Shown here: positions 39,905 to 52,607 of the stretch, piece after piece
Layout: every line of letters starts with the position of its first letter
Position numbering within the stretch: position 1 is the stretch's first letter
DNA from: Heterobilharzia americana
Lineage: Eukaryota > Platyhelminthes > Trematoda > Strigeidida > Schistosomatidae
NCBI GenBank assembly: GCA_944470555.2
Contig: OX104127.1
Location: forward strand, 119,626,741-119,690,740
Direction of reading: 5' to 3'
Length of the DNA stretch: 64,000 nt
The notes under the pieces: model-generated
The model's database searches: none
The model's input: only the letters and a program-made list of their open reading frames with translations
Told to the model about the DNA's origin: nothing
Position numbers and translations under genes: made by a program

Positions 39905-42490
39905 TATATGCTTATGAGTGCCAAACTTGGAGCGGACAACACAGGAAGTGAACTAACCATGGGCCGAGAAGCACTCTGTGAGATGAGGAATGAGAATGGA
40001 GAACTGTTTGCAGAATTCTGTGTATTCAACAATTTGGTGATTGAAGGCAGTGTGTTCAAGCACAAAAATTTCCACAAAGCGACATGAACTTCGCCAGACA
40101 CCAGGACCCACTAAAAGTCAGATCGACTTCATCTCAATCTCAAGAAAGTGGAGACGCAGCCAGCCTACTTGACACAAGGTCGAGAAGGGGAGCAGATGTA
40201 GGTGGTTCATACCATTCACTATCTAGTGCAAGAAACCTTCAAAATCAAGTTGGAAACCTTCAAGGAAGTTGATGATAGACCTCAACCCAAGTACAACACT
40301 CGGAAACTGAAGGACGAAACTACAAAGGAAACCTTCACATGAGCCATCAAGACAAAATGGGAGATATCGAGCAACATCCCTGAACAAACCTGTGTGGATG
40401 AGCACTGGAACTCTTTGAATGCCACGTGGAAAGAAACCTGCACAGCCGTATTAGGAAGGAAGAAGAAAGAAGACAAGGAATGGATCTCGACGGACACATG
40501 GAAGCTGATAAAGCAGAGAGAGGAGGATGGTGAAGCAGAAGATAAACCAGTGCAAGGATTCTCAACGACAAGAGGAACTGAGTACAATGTATAAAACACT
40601 ACACTGGACAAAGAAGTGAAGAAGAGTGCACGCAAAGACAGAAGACACTTCTACGACACACTGGCAAGTGAAGCAGAACAGGCTGTAGGTAGGAGAGACA
40701 GAGACCTGACAACATTGTATCAAATGATCAGGTTACTATCTACCAGGGAAGAGATCAACGCAGCACAGATGAAAGCAATAAAAGATGATGACGGAAATTT
40801 AATTACGAAAGAAGAGAAACAAAGGAAACAATGGGCTGACCACTTCAAGAAGCTTTTGAATCGACCACCACCTGCAGCCCAGCCACAGAAACTACCAGTG
40901 AACACAAATCTCCCAACAAAAGTCGAAGTCCTGAATGCCATAAAGCTACTGAAATGTGGGAAAGCAGCAGGACCAGATGAAATCCCGTCAGAAGCACTGA
41001 AAACAGATGCAGAGACAACAGCGGACATGCTCACACCACACCACTATTGCAGGTGTGGAAGGAAGGGAAGGTACCTACCCATTGATTGGAAGAAGGGTTA
41101 CCTTATCAAACTCCCGAGGAAGGGAGACCTCAGTGTTTGCAAGAACTGGCGCGGAATCACTCTCCTGTCCACCTAGAACAAGCAAAATATTAAGCCGCAT
41201 CATCCTGGAGAGGCTAAAGGATGCGCTAGATTCAAAACTACGACCGGAACAGGCTGACTAGATTCAGGAAGTAAAAATCATGTGCCGACCAAATTGCAAC
41301 GCTACGCATCATCATAGAACAGAGTATAGAATGGCAGTCAACTCTCTACCTCAACTTTGAGAAGGCCTTTGACAGCGTCAACCGACCAGTAATTCGGCAG
41401 TTGCTTCAACACTACAGAATACCGCAAACTTTTATCAGCCTCATTCAACAATTATATGAAGATGCCACATGTCAGCCAAGTAATTCACAGTGGGAAGCTC
41501 AGTGATGCCTTTGAAGTAAAGACAGGAAGCAGTAAAATAAGGCTGTTTACTATCACCCATGATATTCCTGATTGTAGTGGACTGCATTATGCAACAAATA
41601 GTTGGAAGAGAGAAGAAGGGGATATGCTGGCTGGACCGGGGAAAAGATCCTAGAAGATTTGGATTTCGCCGAGAGCTTATGTCTACTATCACACAAACTT
41701 GAAGATCTACAGGCGAAAACTAACAAGTTGACAGAAGAGGCAAGGCAGGGCAGCGAAGACGGGACTTCAAGTGAATATAGAGAAGACAGAGGTGATGAAG
41801 ATACCCAACCAACAACAACAAGCTTCGATCACCATCAATGGGAGAAACTGAAAGGAAGAAGCCTCTTTCACCTATCTAGGCAGCAATGTCTCAACTACAG
41901 GCGGCACAGACGAGGATGTCAAAGTCAGCCAGGATCGGAAAGGCAAGACAGGCGTTTACTAACCTGAAACCACGGTGGAGATCTTCTGCACTCAGCATGT
42001 GGGACAAGATCCGGACTTTCAACACCAACGTCAAGTCAGTGCTTCTATATGACTCAGAAACTTGGCGCATTACGGAAAGCATTTCCAACAAACTACAGAC
42101 ATTCATCAACAACTGCCTACGCTGGCTCGTTACTGAAGTTCAGACGGTCAGAATAATAAGAATGAGCAACAAGGAATTTTGCCAACGAACCAACCAAGAA
42201 CCTATCGCCAAACCAATATGGAGTAGAAGTGGAGATGGATTGGACATGCACTGAGAAGACTGTTCGGGGACATCACGCGCCAGGCCAGACCTTCGAGTGG
42301 AACCTAAATGGGAAATGACGAGTTGGGCATCCAAGGTGAGGGTGACATGGAGGAGATCAAGTGAGGAAGAAATGAGAGCTTGTGGGCTGTCGTGGAGCCA
42401 GGTTCAAAAGACTAGAGAGAAGAGAGTAAAATGGAGGGGTGTTACTGAAGCCGTATGTCCCACTAGGAACCCAAGGGACAAATAATAATA
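39905..42490 (+). mobile_element. RTE family B copy B2, decayed
   Basis: A second family B element in intron 5 of PPP4R3, antisense to the gene. It is truncated within the endonuclease (starts at SAKLGADNTGSELTMGREAL). Open pieces: 40084-40272 (SRRGADVGGSYHSLSS), 40394-40594, 40616-41176 (KKSARKDRRHFYDTLASEAE to NWRGITLLST), then RT motifs across frameshifts (LNFEKAFDSVNRP, LEDLDFAESLCLLS with the catalytic Asp pair lost) and the C-terminal block at 41886-42254. It ends GGGACAAATAATAATA. It carries the same frame change at the EN/RT junction as B1. Confidence 0.85.
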
Positions 42491-42575
42491 TATACGCTTA
42501 ATTGTCATAATGTTTTACAACTATATTGCGTAATTCTGATGAAAACTGAATCTTTTTTCTATGCATGAAACTTAC

Positions 42576-42912
42576 ACATCCAATGTTGCTTGTTGACCGA
42601 CAGTTCCAACAACTGGCCTCACTGAACGATGACTATGGTCATAAGTACGTTTCAAATCTGTAAATGTCTGTACATAATTAATATTCTTCAAAATATCCCA
42701 ATAATTTTCTATGATATGCGTAATCAATGAAGTAATCTCTTCAGAGCGAATATAATCGAACAATTCAATGATAGCTGAATCCAACAGATTATAACGGTAT
42801 CCATTGGAAACAAAAAGCATGATAACAGGTTTGAAAAGATTGTTTTTGATCAAATAACGATTGTAAAATTCTTCTTTCATATGAACAACACGTCTAAGAA
42901 GACGTAAAGCAG
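42576..42912 (-). CDS. PPP4R3: PPP4R3 exon 5, ARM/HEAT-like region
   Basis: It is bounded by a 46-nt intron (42913-42958) and a GTAAGT donor at 42575. It encodes AALRLLRRVVHMKEEFYNRY, LIKNNLFKPVIMLFVSNGYR, YNLLDSAIIELFDYIRSEEI, HIIENYWDILKNINYVQTF, a block that matches the most conserved C-terminal part of the SMEK core (LKDEFYNRYI, NLFEPV, RYNLLNSAVIELFEFIR, YVQTFKGL). Phase 2 at the 3' end joins exon 6. Confidence 0.9.
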
Positions 42913-42958
42913 CTAAAATTAATAGATTATATTGAAGATAATAGACGCATAAACTTAC

Positions 42959-43117
42959 CTAGTACAAGAAATTTATGTGATGACTGTAATAGAACAAGGA
43001 CACGTTTTAAAAGATCTCGATTGAAACAGTAATTTTTCATATGATATGTATGTGTTTCAATGCAGAATGTAAGCAGTTCAATTATATGGTTCAATACCAA
43101 AGCTGTATGATAATCAT
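42959..43117 (-). CDS. PPP4R3: PPP4R3 exon 4
   Basis: It encodes DDYHTALVLNHIIELLTFCI, ETHTYHMKNYCFNRDLLKRV and LVLLQSSHKFLVL, closely matching the ELLTFCVEHHTYHIKNYI...LLRRVLVLMNSKHTFL block of PPP4R3. The flanking introns are only 47 nt (43118-43164) and 46 nt (42913-42958). Phase 1 on both sides. Confidence 0.9.
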
Positions 43118-43164
43118 CTGAAATTGAAATAGGATAATATAAACATTGAACACATTTTACTTAC

Positions 43165-43267
43165 CTTTTTCCAATACATCCTTTGTAGTATTATCGAATA
43201 ATGGTCGAACAAGTGTATTGACGCATCGTTTATAAAAAAAGCTGAGAAAATCAGTCTTTTCACTACG
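43165..43267 (-). CDS. PPP4R3: PPP4R3 exon 3
   Basis: The acceptor TATATTGCAG is at 43268, in phase 0. It encodes RSEKTDFLSFFYKRCVNTLV, RPLFDNTTKDVLEK, the counterpart of [23 protein letters not shown]. It joins directly to exon 2 (DPDNMNNSGV), across a 9.2-kb intron. The donor is GTAAGT. Confidence 0.9.
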
Positions 43268-43974
43268 CTGCAATATAAAAAGAAGTAAACTATTATGAGA
43301 AATCTGATTTTCACATACATGATATTAAAAAGTAATAGGACTCTGTAAGGAAATATGCAAAATGATGTTGAATAACGCAAGCAAATATTTTAGTTAAAAG
43401 TATGCTACATTAATTAACCATTGTCCAATAAATTGTAGACTCTGAGAATAAAGCAGAAGGCGAGAAATTACGATAGAATACTCAGTGCAATAAGTTTGTG
43501 AATATCATTAAGATAGAATACTGTTTATCGATTTGTAACTGAGCTCCCTTACCTTAGCATTTAAGTCTCAATTACCATTTCCATTTGGAAAGCAAGATAA
43601 TATGTCGGCAACCGGTGTGGCTCACCACTACTCTATCTATGAACAATCATATACATGTTTGCATTCATGATAATAACGCATTCAACATACAATTACATAA
43701 GATTCAAAACTATGATATGAGTACAAAAACTACAACAACAACGCCATAAATTGGAGCTTTAGTATAGAATTCGTATAACTACAAAAAAAAATATCCTAAT
43801 ACAAAGTTGTCAAGATGAAAGTTATTTTCAAATGAATCATTCAACACTAAAATTACTAGGTGAACAGAGTAATCTTTTTGATAAAAGCTACCTTGCTAAA
43901 GTACGAGACAAAAGTAGCTATCATCTTATAAAAGGGTAGTAAGTTCTGCTTAAAGTACTCAATGTAAAGTAATT
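43268..43974. other. PPP4R3 intron 2, proximal part
   Basis: AT-rich; nothing recognised apart from the splice acceptor. Confidence 0.35.
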
Positions 43975-44060
43975 ATTGTTACTGTGTGATGATTGAAAGT
44001 GAAATGATAATTTGAACCGCGGCTGGATTCCAACCAACGACCACTGAGTTCCCAACCCGA
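43975..44060 (-). mobile_element. Third tRNA-derived SINE family, fragment
   Basis: On the minus strand GTCGTTGGTTGGAATCC, CCGCGGTTCAAATTATC and CACTTTCAATCATCACACAG, as in the copies at 13.2-13.7 kb. Confidence 0.5.
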
Positions 44061-44179
44061 TAAGTAGATGTGTCCGACACATTTGATTACATCTCTTAAT
44101 CAAGTCCAATGCATTTAAAAAGAGTACTTGCATTACACTCCTTTTGAATTTTCATCAAAATGCATATAATTTTGATATT

Positions 44180-44187
<8 letters not shown>

Positions 44188-44219
<32 letters not shown>
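44188..44219. repeat. (AAT)n microsatellite
   Basis: About ten AAT units. Confidence 0.9.
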
Positions 44220-45422
44220 CACTTTATTCCAAACAGCAATGATGATGCAGTATGGAATTTTCAGCATGGAATATTTCAACAAATTTATTTTCCGTACAAC
44301 ATTTTTAAAAGAAATAATTACTAGTTCTACATAGTTTTAATAATAACAGTATTGTAGGGACAAAAGTGAAACGGGCGGCTAATGTTACTTTAGCACCTGT
44401 TCTCGGTTCGGAAATAAACACAAAATCGAGTGTAATTTTAATGGAGGCAGTTCAGACAGGCAGCACAGAAATTCACAATCCCGCATACAAGTATCCTAAG
44501 AATAGTAATGTGGTGTGATTTTGAACATATACAAATCCATTTCCAACCGGTGAAACTTTTTTCCTTTGTTTTGTTCTTAGCTTGCCAAATGAAAGTTCGA
44601 AAACATTTTAAAAACATAAGCGAGTACATGATGCATTTAGAAGGCATCCAAAAGATTAAAACAAACTGAAGGGAAAGAATATGATGGAATACAATTGGCA
44701 GAAAATGTTTTGGTAGCCCGAGATTTAAGCAAGCTGGCTTTGTCTAAAGGGAGGACTGCAAGGCCTCGAGTGCACCTGACTACAGTTTGTCGCGAGTTTC
44801 AACCCACCGAAGTGCAATAGTAAGCCTGCACTCAAGGTCAGAGTATTCCTGATTACCCTCAACGCAACACCAGGTAAGTTTTAGAATAAATGGTTTAAAA
44901 AACCGTTTAACTCAACAAGATATGTTAGTTGATGGTTAGAGTGGGATATATTATGAATGACCAGGCTAAACATGGTGTCAATTCAGGAAGTTATAGACTG
45001 TTTGTCTGAGGCATGTACACACTTCAAGGTTGAGGCTTGCGTCCCAACTGAAAACCATGCTTGTGCAATCTACATGCTGTAGAATATATCCCAACGATAG
45101 AAGTGCATTCACACCTTATCATCATTATATCATATTTCGTTATTTGCATTATACTCGCTTCTTTTCATCCTATGGCTTCGTAAAGCTTTTATTTATGCCA
45201 CTATCATCTTATTGTCTTAATGCACTGCATCTTGATGTGCTGATGAAAGGTTCGTCAACATGGAGAATTGAGTAGAAATCCGATATCTCATATTGATAGA
45301 GACTGATAGAACCACTGTGTTTAGTACGCCAAACAGATGGGAGAAATTGAAACATGGTTACTAACCACGACCAACAGATTAAGTCAGTAAAATGTTAGAC
45401 CAGTGATTCAAAATCCTTCTAT

Positions 45423-45425
<3 letters not shown>
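44220..45425. other. PPP4R3 intron 2 sequence, nothing recognised
   Basis: No exon or named repeat was seen. Confidence 0.3.

Positions 45426-45480
<55 letters not shown>
45426..45480. repeat. (TA)n microsatellite
   Basis: About 27 TA units. Confidence 0.95.
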
Positions 45481-45481
<1 letters not shown>

Positions 45482-48269
45482 CTTTTTAACAAGAGTTTGA
45501 AAACATCTTAAGTTTAGAAAACGATTGGAGGTTTCATTATCTGCAGCCTGTGAAATGGCGTCAAATACTACTTGAAGACTCTAAACAACAAGACTGAAAA
45601 ACATTCATAACATTGTAGAATTATCCATCCTCAATCGATACATAAATCGTGAAAATACTACTTTATAGGCGCTGCCTCTTATTCATAAGTTCCCCCTTAC
45701 TACGAAATACAAAAAAAAACCTAAGATCTTGGCACAACTGCTGACCAGGAATCACATGTGCTGTATAGACGAGTATAAGACCTCGTATGTATTGTTTAGC
45801 ACGGGTAATCAGTGCAATTAACTATCCTACTTTATACTGCTTTTGACAAACGTTCGCATTTAAAAAACTAAAAAGATATCAGTGTTTCTAGTTATACTAT
45901 TCTTCACTCCAACAATTCTGACTGTTATTTCCAAATGCCCATTTGTTAATTTTTATAATAACATCGGTATAGTCAGATGATACATCCTTGTGAGTTCTTG
46001 CCTTACTTAATATTTCTCTCCTACAATCAATCCTACTCAGTGGTCAACAAGCACCGGGGACGAAATGTAGTTATACTGTTATCTAATAACCATCTTGTAT
46101 TTTCATCTTGCTTACTGACCAAAATGATATTTCAGTAAATGTTACTCTTTTTTGGTGTTATTCTTATATACCACTTTGGCTAAGTCAAGTAGAGATACTT
46201 AATTAATGAGGCACGGGAAATGCCTTATAGTTCCTTATCTATAGGTGATATCATAAGCAGGAAGTTTCACCAGTGGCAACAATATAATCAACAACAATAT
46301 CAAATATGTGAACCCATTGTCCCACTTGTATTTTGAATTCGACTCATGCGATTGTGTTATCCAAAAAAAACCTTTAAATGCATCCCTTGCTTAGCTAGAC
46401 GACTTGCTGACCCCAACAGAACACTTAGAAACTAAAATCATACTCTTTATTAGTGTAAAATCAGTAGGAGAATCTTTATGCTATTATGTTATATATTCTT
46501 GGGAGGCATAACACGTTACAAGCTACCTTTTGATAATGCTTATTTAGACATTCTCTTAACGTTAGGCAGTGTACAAAGAGGATTCCAATCGGTTAGCACC
46601 TCTAGGTTGGGAGACAAATCATCACCATCATGGGGTGGTATTCTAAAACGTTTTTCTGTTTCAGTATTAACTCTACTAGACATTCGTAAGAAATTTTGCT
46701 GTATGAATAAGTATAAGCATGTTTTGACAGGTAGCATCATTTATGCTAATGAATCGCATTTACAGACCAGTTATACATGGATTTGAGCAAAATCTACTCA
46801 TGCCCTTCCTTTGTTAGTTCGCGTATTATGTTACAATGAAACAGTCCAGTGTTTCGGATATCATTTACTGTGACACCAAGATACTCTACAAAATTCAGTC
46901 TTTTAGTGAAGGGGTAGTAGGTTTCGGTAAACATTTGAAACAGAAAGGATCACAACGATAAAAATGAGGTTCTATGGTGGTGAAGTTACTTCGACATGAT
47001 GACGTAACACTGCGAAATATCATCAATAAACAAACTACCATATAATTGTACTCTAATACTTAGTTTTTGCTTTTAAATCATTTTCCCCGCATGATGTATC
47101 TGTCTACACATGAGTTAAGAGAAACAACAGCTGCTTGGGGATATTCACCGACTGCTACTATATTTCCCCAATTTCTTAAGCCTAAAATACTCAACAAAAA
47201 CTACTCCATGCATTCAAAACAGTTACAATGAGGAAGTATTGGTCTTCTAGGGAATCAATCACCATAATGATTTTTTTAATGAAAGACTGACAAAATTTAA
47301 AGGATAACAGGAACACTTGAAATCATCTTATTTATTTCATCCCTTCATTTCAAAGAAAGCAAAAAAAATTGGATAAATTATTCCATCAGAATTACAGAAA
47401 TAAAGTTTATCCCTACAAGTGAGTAGAGAATTATTATTAGCAAGTCTAAACTACAGAAAGATACAGAACAAAAGCAATATAGATGCTTAAAACAAAACAG
47501 CCATTTTGCCATAAAATACTACCACGAGTGAATGTCAATGAACAGAATTTTGGTCAACAGAAATTCAGCTTTAGGAGTATATTTAGTGAATTACAGTTTG
47601 AAATAACAAAAGTGCTATTCAAATAAATACAGTGAATTTCCCCAGTTTTGAAAAGCTTTAGTGGGTTCCAGATTGCAGAGTGCAATCCACTTGAGCCATC
47701 ACGTACATATTAATCCGATACAACACACTAGGCTAAATAACCTCATTAGGTTGAATAATTTATAAACCAAATGGTCGTCGGGGTGAGCGAGTAACACAAC
47801 GAAAGTAATCTGAGACTAATTCCAAAGGTATTATGACTCATCAGCTTCAGCACTTGGTCGATAGCTGCTACTTTGACGTGGTGATTAGGCTTGCATGTCA
47901 CAATAATCAAAACCACTTTGACTGAAATGCTTCTTCTTTAAGGTCCAATAATACTAGATAGGTAGGTTGGATTAGTAGTCGGAAAAAAACAGTTACTGTT
48001 ATGATGTTGGAAGTTACATTGTGGTGAGGGTTCGAGAATGAAGTCATACTGTTGGCAAGAGGGGTTTGGGAGCACCAAGGTGTTTCCCAGGAATGATCAG
48101 CGGTATCGTGTTGATGCTGCCTTCCCGATAGAATAGAGGGGAATTAGAACAGGTCGGCACCAAAACTAGCTAATTCCCTCTAGCTGCGGTTTTCCGGTGC
48201 AGACGTTTCCTAGCATGCGTTAAAATAATCAAATCGTAATCCAACAATCCTAAAACATTCGTGTCTTTC
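45481..48269. other. PPP4R3 intron 2, mostly unassigned
   Basis: Bases 46540-46740 on the minus strand keep an open frame (RIPPHDGDDLSPNLEVLTDW) that looks like repeat-derived coding sequence of unknown type. Bases 47870-47935 share TCGATAGCTGCTACTTTGAC with 7170-7230, a dispersed repeat. The rest is unassigned. Confidence 0.35.
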
Positions 48270-48445
48270 CTCTCTTCTCATACTCTTTCCTCTCTTCTCA
48301 TACTTTATATTTCTTTTGACTGCATTCACTTATCTTCATCCTTCACCTCACTACCTTTTTACTTGATGTGCTGATATGAGGTGTGGCAACTCGGACCGTT
48401 ACGCAGTAATGCCTGGTCCTATGTTGGTAATGATGATGATGATGA
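48270..48445 (+). mobile_element. Family A 3' tail fragment A3
   Basis: It matches 2485-2655 nearly base for base (ACTGCATTCACTTATCTTCA, CGGACCGTTACGCAGTAATG, then GATGATGATG). It is a very short 5'-truncated insertion, preceded by a 20-bp tandem duplication (TTTCCTCTCTTCTCATACT). Confidence 0.85.
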
Positions 48446-48699
48446 AAACATTCGTGTATAAGAGGTCTTAAGCACATGTCCCATGAACTATACAGTCACA
48501 GAAAACTGATTCCCCTCCTGTTTCAGATACCTTTCAGAAACAACTTCTACTGTGTAGGCGGTCGGGAAGTACAAACCATCCGCATGCCTCCAGCAGTATA
48601 CGAAACCCAATTAATCATAATCTACCAGCACTACCTTTGTCCCCTCCCTTTCTTTCTTTCACTTTTTGATACCGATATTAGGCCTCTTACAACTTCCTT

Positions 48700-51600
48700 A
48701 ACCTCTTTCACTCTGTGACCATTACCAACGAAATACCGTTTCTAGTCTCCGAACAATTTGCTAAAAATTGCATATGGAAGCTCTCAAAGTCTGAACCCTA
48801 TACTCAATCGGAAAATAAGCGTTTCTGGCCAAAACTCTGGAATCTTGAGTCACTGATCTATGTTGTTTCTGAGACTCATATATCATTATTCGCTTGATCT
48901 CACCTGACCAATGCAGTGAATCTTCAAAATTTACATTACGAGTATCCGGAGATTCAGTGGCTAGCTCCTAAGGACTGGCTGGTGTAGGCGTGGAATTAAG
49001 TTCTCGAGTAGAAAGCGCACTTCTCAGTTGGATACCAGTCAAAACCTTCTGTGTGTTGTCCGACTGAATGCATCTGTAAGAACTGCAAAGGGCTATGCCA
49101 CTTGCCGATGTCTATTCGTAATCTCTGTTTATACGCCCACCAACTGCAGTTCGTATGGTACAAAAAATGAATTCTACCAAAAGCTGTCAATTCTGCTGAA
49201 AGCGAAGAGTTCATATACAGTCACAATAGTAGGTAACTTTAACGCCCAATTAAGAAAGCTGAGCCAATCGCAAAGTCATCTTGGAGGTATCTACGGCATC
49301 CCCTACTAACGAACCGAAAACAAGGACTGTCTGTTGCAATTTTGTTCTGATAACCGCTTGTTTCTGACCAGTATCAACTTCAAGTACAAGGAGATACATT
49401 GTCCTGTCTGGAGTACACCAACATCAAACCAACGATGGACAAAGATAGAGCACATTGATATTAGCCATCGTTGGAGGACTGACACTTGCTGGAGTACATG
49501 ATCGAACTCCGATCAAGCGTTAGTACAGGTTCATGTCTGTGCTTTACTGGTCGCAGAAAACAGGCAACAGTGAACCCTGTATGTGCTTGACTGGCAGATG
49601 AGAACATCAAGTATGCATTCAGGGAGGAGATAGCTAAGCATTTATCTGAACTTGACAGCAATGGTCATCCTGAGGAAACCTGGCATGGTATTCAGTCTGC
49701 TGTATAAACAGCGGTAAAGACAGTTGGTAACCTACACCCAAAGGTTATCAAACGTCATTGGATTTCTGCAATGTCATCCGAACTTATTAGTGTGAGAAGA
49801 CTCATTCCACCTGGCTCTGACCACAACGAGGAACGGAAACAGTAAAAATGTAAATTGACTAAGGATCTTCGCAATGATTGTGAGCAGTGGTGGGTAACAA
49901 GAGAGAGACAGAGAAGCCATCAGCACTAGGTAATACTTGGCAATTGTTTAGGCTTATTTAGGATACCGGGAAGAAGAAAATGAAGGTTAGCGAAACCATC
50001 CCCGAAAACGATGGCATCTTAATAGTCTTTCAGAACAGACAGCTAGAACGTTAGGTGGAACACTTCAAACACAGTTCAGCTGCTCCACAGCAACGCTTGA
50101 GTTGCCAAGCCTTCAGCTCAAACCTAAATGGGACGTAGATTGCAATCCTCCAACTTCTCTCGAAGTTGAGAAGGCTTTTTCTAACCAGGAATGATGCAAA
50201 GCAACAGGATCTGACAGTTTGCCACTTGAAGTTTTAAGGATGGAGGTGAGAAATTATAGAGTAGAGTAAATAAGGTACTACGTAGCTTATGATAATCGGA
50301 GGTAATGGCATCAGACTAGTCCCCTTCATCAACTACTCTAGTCAATAAAAAAGAAATAAATCTTCTGCTGGCAGTCGTGGGAGGATCAGTTCAACTAACA
50401 TCGTGAGTTAGATCTAGTGGTCCATAGTTATACGGCATTTAACTGAGACTCGAGAACAGTAAACTCAAGGAAACGAGGTGGGTTACAAACCTGGATGAGG
50501 CTACATTGATCAGGTCTCCGCCCCTCAATTGGCTAAGGAACGCAAGCATACTTATTGGCGGCCAACACTTGTCATACTTTTTGACCAGAAGACGATAATC
50601 AACTCTCAACAGAGAGGTGTTGTTACACTATTTAACTGTAAAGGGAGTACCGAGTAAGTACGTTGCACTGATCAAGGCTTTTTGAACTCACACAGTTATG
50701 TAAGGGCATATGGGGAGTTGTCAACTGAAGTGATGACAACCAGGTGTTCACCACAGATGCTCGCTGTCACCCTTCTTACTCAACTTTGTTACATGTATTA
50801 TTAAATATAACCTTAGGTGTCTGAATTTACAGGGACTGATCTACTCACTGGACGGTATCTGGTTGACTTGGAGTGATAGACAAGGCAAAGACAGGAATCT
50901 AGGAACGTATGCATGGGTTATGCAATTGTCAAATTTAAGATGATGCCCCAGGACTGGTCTGCAACTACTTTAAGTTTAATGACAGGGAGTGAAAAGGAGG
51001 AATATCTCAACTACTTCAAATACTTAGGTAGTTGCATCAGCTCGAACAGGCTGGTTGCTGATGAAATTACAGCCTGAATACAAAAAGCTTGTTCCACGCT
51101 TCCCAAATTGCGTCATCTGAAGCGTCAGCGAGATATCTGATGTATCAAAGAATGAGTAGACTGCACTACACTTCCGGCAATCTTATTATCCGGCTGTGAG
51201 ATATGGCCATCGATAGTTGGTACTGGAGAGGTGTTTAAACCAATGACCCACTGCCTGAACTAATGAGCCGCAGCTCCACAAAGTGTGACAACTAAAACTG
51301 GCAAATTCCTGTGCCATGTTATTCATTGATATATCTGCCTTATTACTTCTGTACCCCTGCGTTGATGTTACTTGCACGTCTGCAAGTGTTCTCACAACAA
51401 TCAGTTTGAACGGGGACGTACTAGTGAATACTACTCTAGGTGTTTTTAAATCCATGGGGATCGATCTGCTCGGAGGGCACCTGGTTAGCTTGGAGTACGC
51501 TGACGATATTTCCGACGTGTCAAAGAACGAGTAGACTGCACTACACTTCCGGCAATCCTATTATACGGCTGTGACATATGGCCATCGATAGTTGGTATGC

Positions 51601-52195
51601 GGAGATTACAATTTTCCGAATACATGTGCTTTCGCAGCAGTGTTCGCATGTGGTGGAATCACCATAATCAATGGTGACGTTAGGCGGAGTATACTAAGCA
51701 AAGAAGGCAGTAAGTCAATGAGGTTGTGAACCTTCACAGACTGAGATGGCTTGGACGTGCGTTGCACATGTGGAGCTACCACCTACCTCAGCATACGATG
51801 CTAAACGAAGTAGGATTCGGATGAGAGAAGGCTCAGGATGATCACACCAAGAAGTGGCACATGTCCATGAAGTCTATGATTGTTGGTATGAGCCACGTAG
51901 GCAGATGTAGACTACCTGACTGGAGTATTTGGTATGTTAATCTTGGTGACATGGTTAGGGATCAGTCACCGGGGGAGAAATGTAACCACTCTTAGACACT
52001 TTCGAAAGTTTGAACATTTTCACCAACCTTCATTTTCAAGTCCTCTCTTCCCCATACATTTTTGTTTACTTTGATAATCACCCATCTTCTGCTCACATAT
52101 TTTTTGCGTGCTTGTATGGAGTGTGATACGTTGAACCGACTCATTTGTGTACAAGATCCTATTCTGCTTTGGCCTTTGCCTTGTGACTTGAATTT
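48700..52195 (+). mobile_element. Non-LTR family C element C1, decayed
   Basis: A relative of family A in intron 2 of PPP4R3, antisense to the gene. Endonuclease pieces run from 48720 (LESLIYVVSETHIS) through 49080-49300 (CRCLFVISVYTPTNCSSYGT, TIVGNFNAQLRKLSQSQSHL). A decayed linker follows (49600-50230), then RT remnants (50240-51060), a rearranged block at 51140-51600 in which the stretch ending GGCCATCGATAGTTGG occurs twice around an insert carrying LVSLEYADDISDV, and the C-terminal block with 3' UTR to 52195. Its last 1 kb is repeated inverted at 60470-61575. Confidence 0.8.
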
Positions 52196-52488
52196 AAAAC
52201 AGTAAGTTATCGGTTACGACCACACTCTACCTAAAGACGCTAGGGCGGTCAGATAGAAACACCCAGCGATAACGGCAAGCGTGGTTCATAGTCCAGTGTA
52301 TCGTTATTTAATTGCTAAGTTGTCAATGATATATTCGCAAGCGACCCATTTTCAGGAAGTACTAAATTATTTAAATCTCGTAGACCAATTAGTTTAAACA
52401 ATGACCTGAAGAGAAATCTGATGGCTACACGTTCACTTCTGAGCCATCACTACATATACACATACATCTAAACAAAACAGTAACTTAC
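52196..52488. other. PPP4R3 intron 2, end next to exon 2
   Basis: Unassigned intron sequence ending at the donor GTAAGT (minus strand, 52488-52483). Confidence 0.35.
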
Positions 52489-52565
52489 CACACCCGAGTT
52501 GTTCATATTATCTGGATCGATAAGAATGCGCAACATGTATCCCAGAAGAAAGGCATCGCTGAGTT
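52489..52565 (-). CDS. PPP4R3: PPP4R3 exon 2, flanked by a 42-nt intron
   Basis: It encodes, after completing the Glu codon shared with exon 1, LSDAFLLGYMLRILIDPDNM and NNSGV. With exon 1 this restores the conserved run SDPDPELGG...LRTLIDPENM of PPP4R3. It is preceded by intron 52566-52607 (GTAGGT...CTTAG) and followed by the 9.2-kb intron 2 (donor GTAAGT). Confidence 0.9.
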
Positions 52566-52607
52566 CTAAGAAAAGTATCTTGAATATTAATCTATAAAAG
52601 AACCTAC
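52566..52607 (-). other. 42-nt in-frame intron of PPP4R3
   Basis: On the minus strand GTAGGTTCTT...TTTTCTTAG between exons 1 and 2. Its length is a multiple of three and it contains no stop, so retention would insert 14 residues (GRFFYRLIFKILFL). Comparison with the conserved protein shows that it is an intron. Confidence 0.85.
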
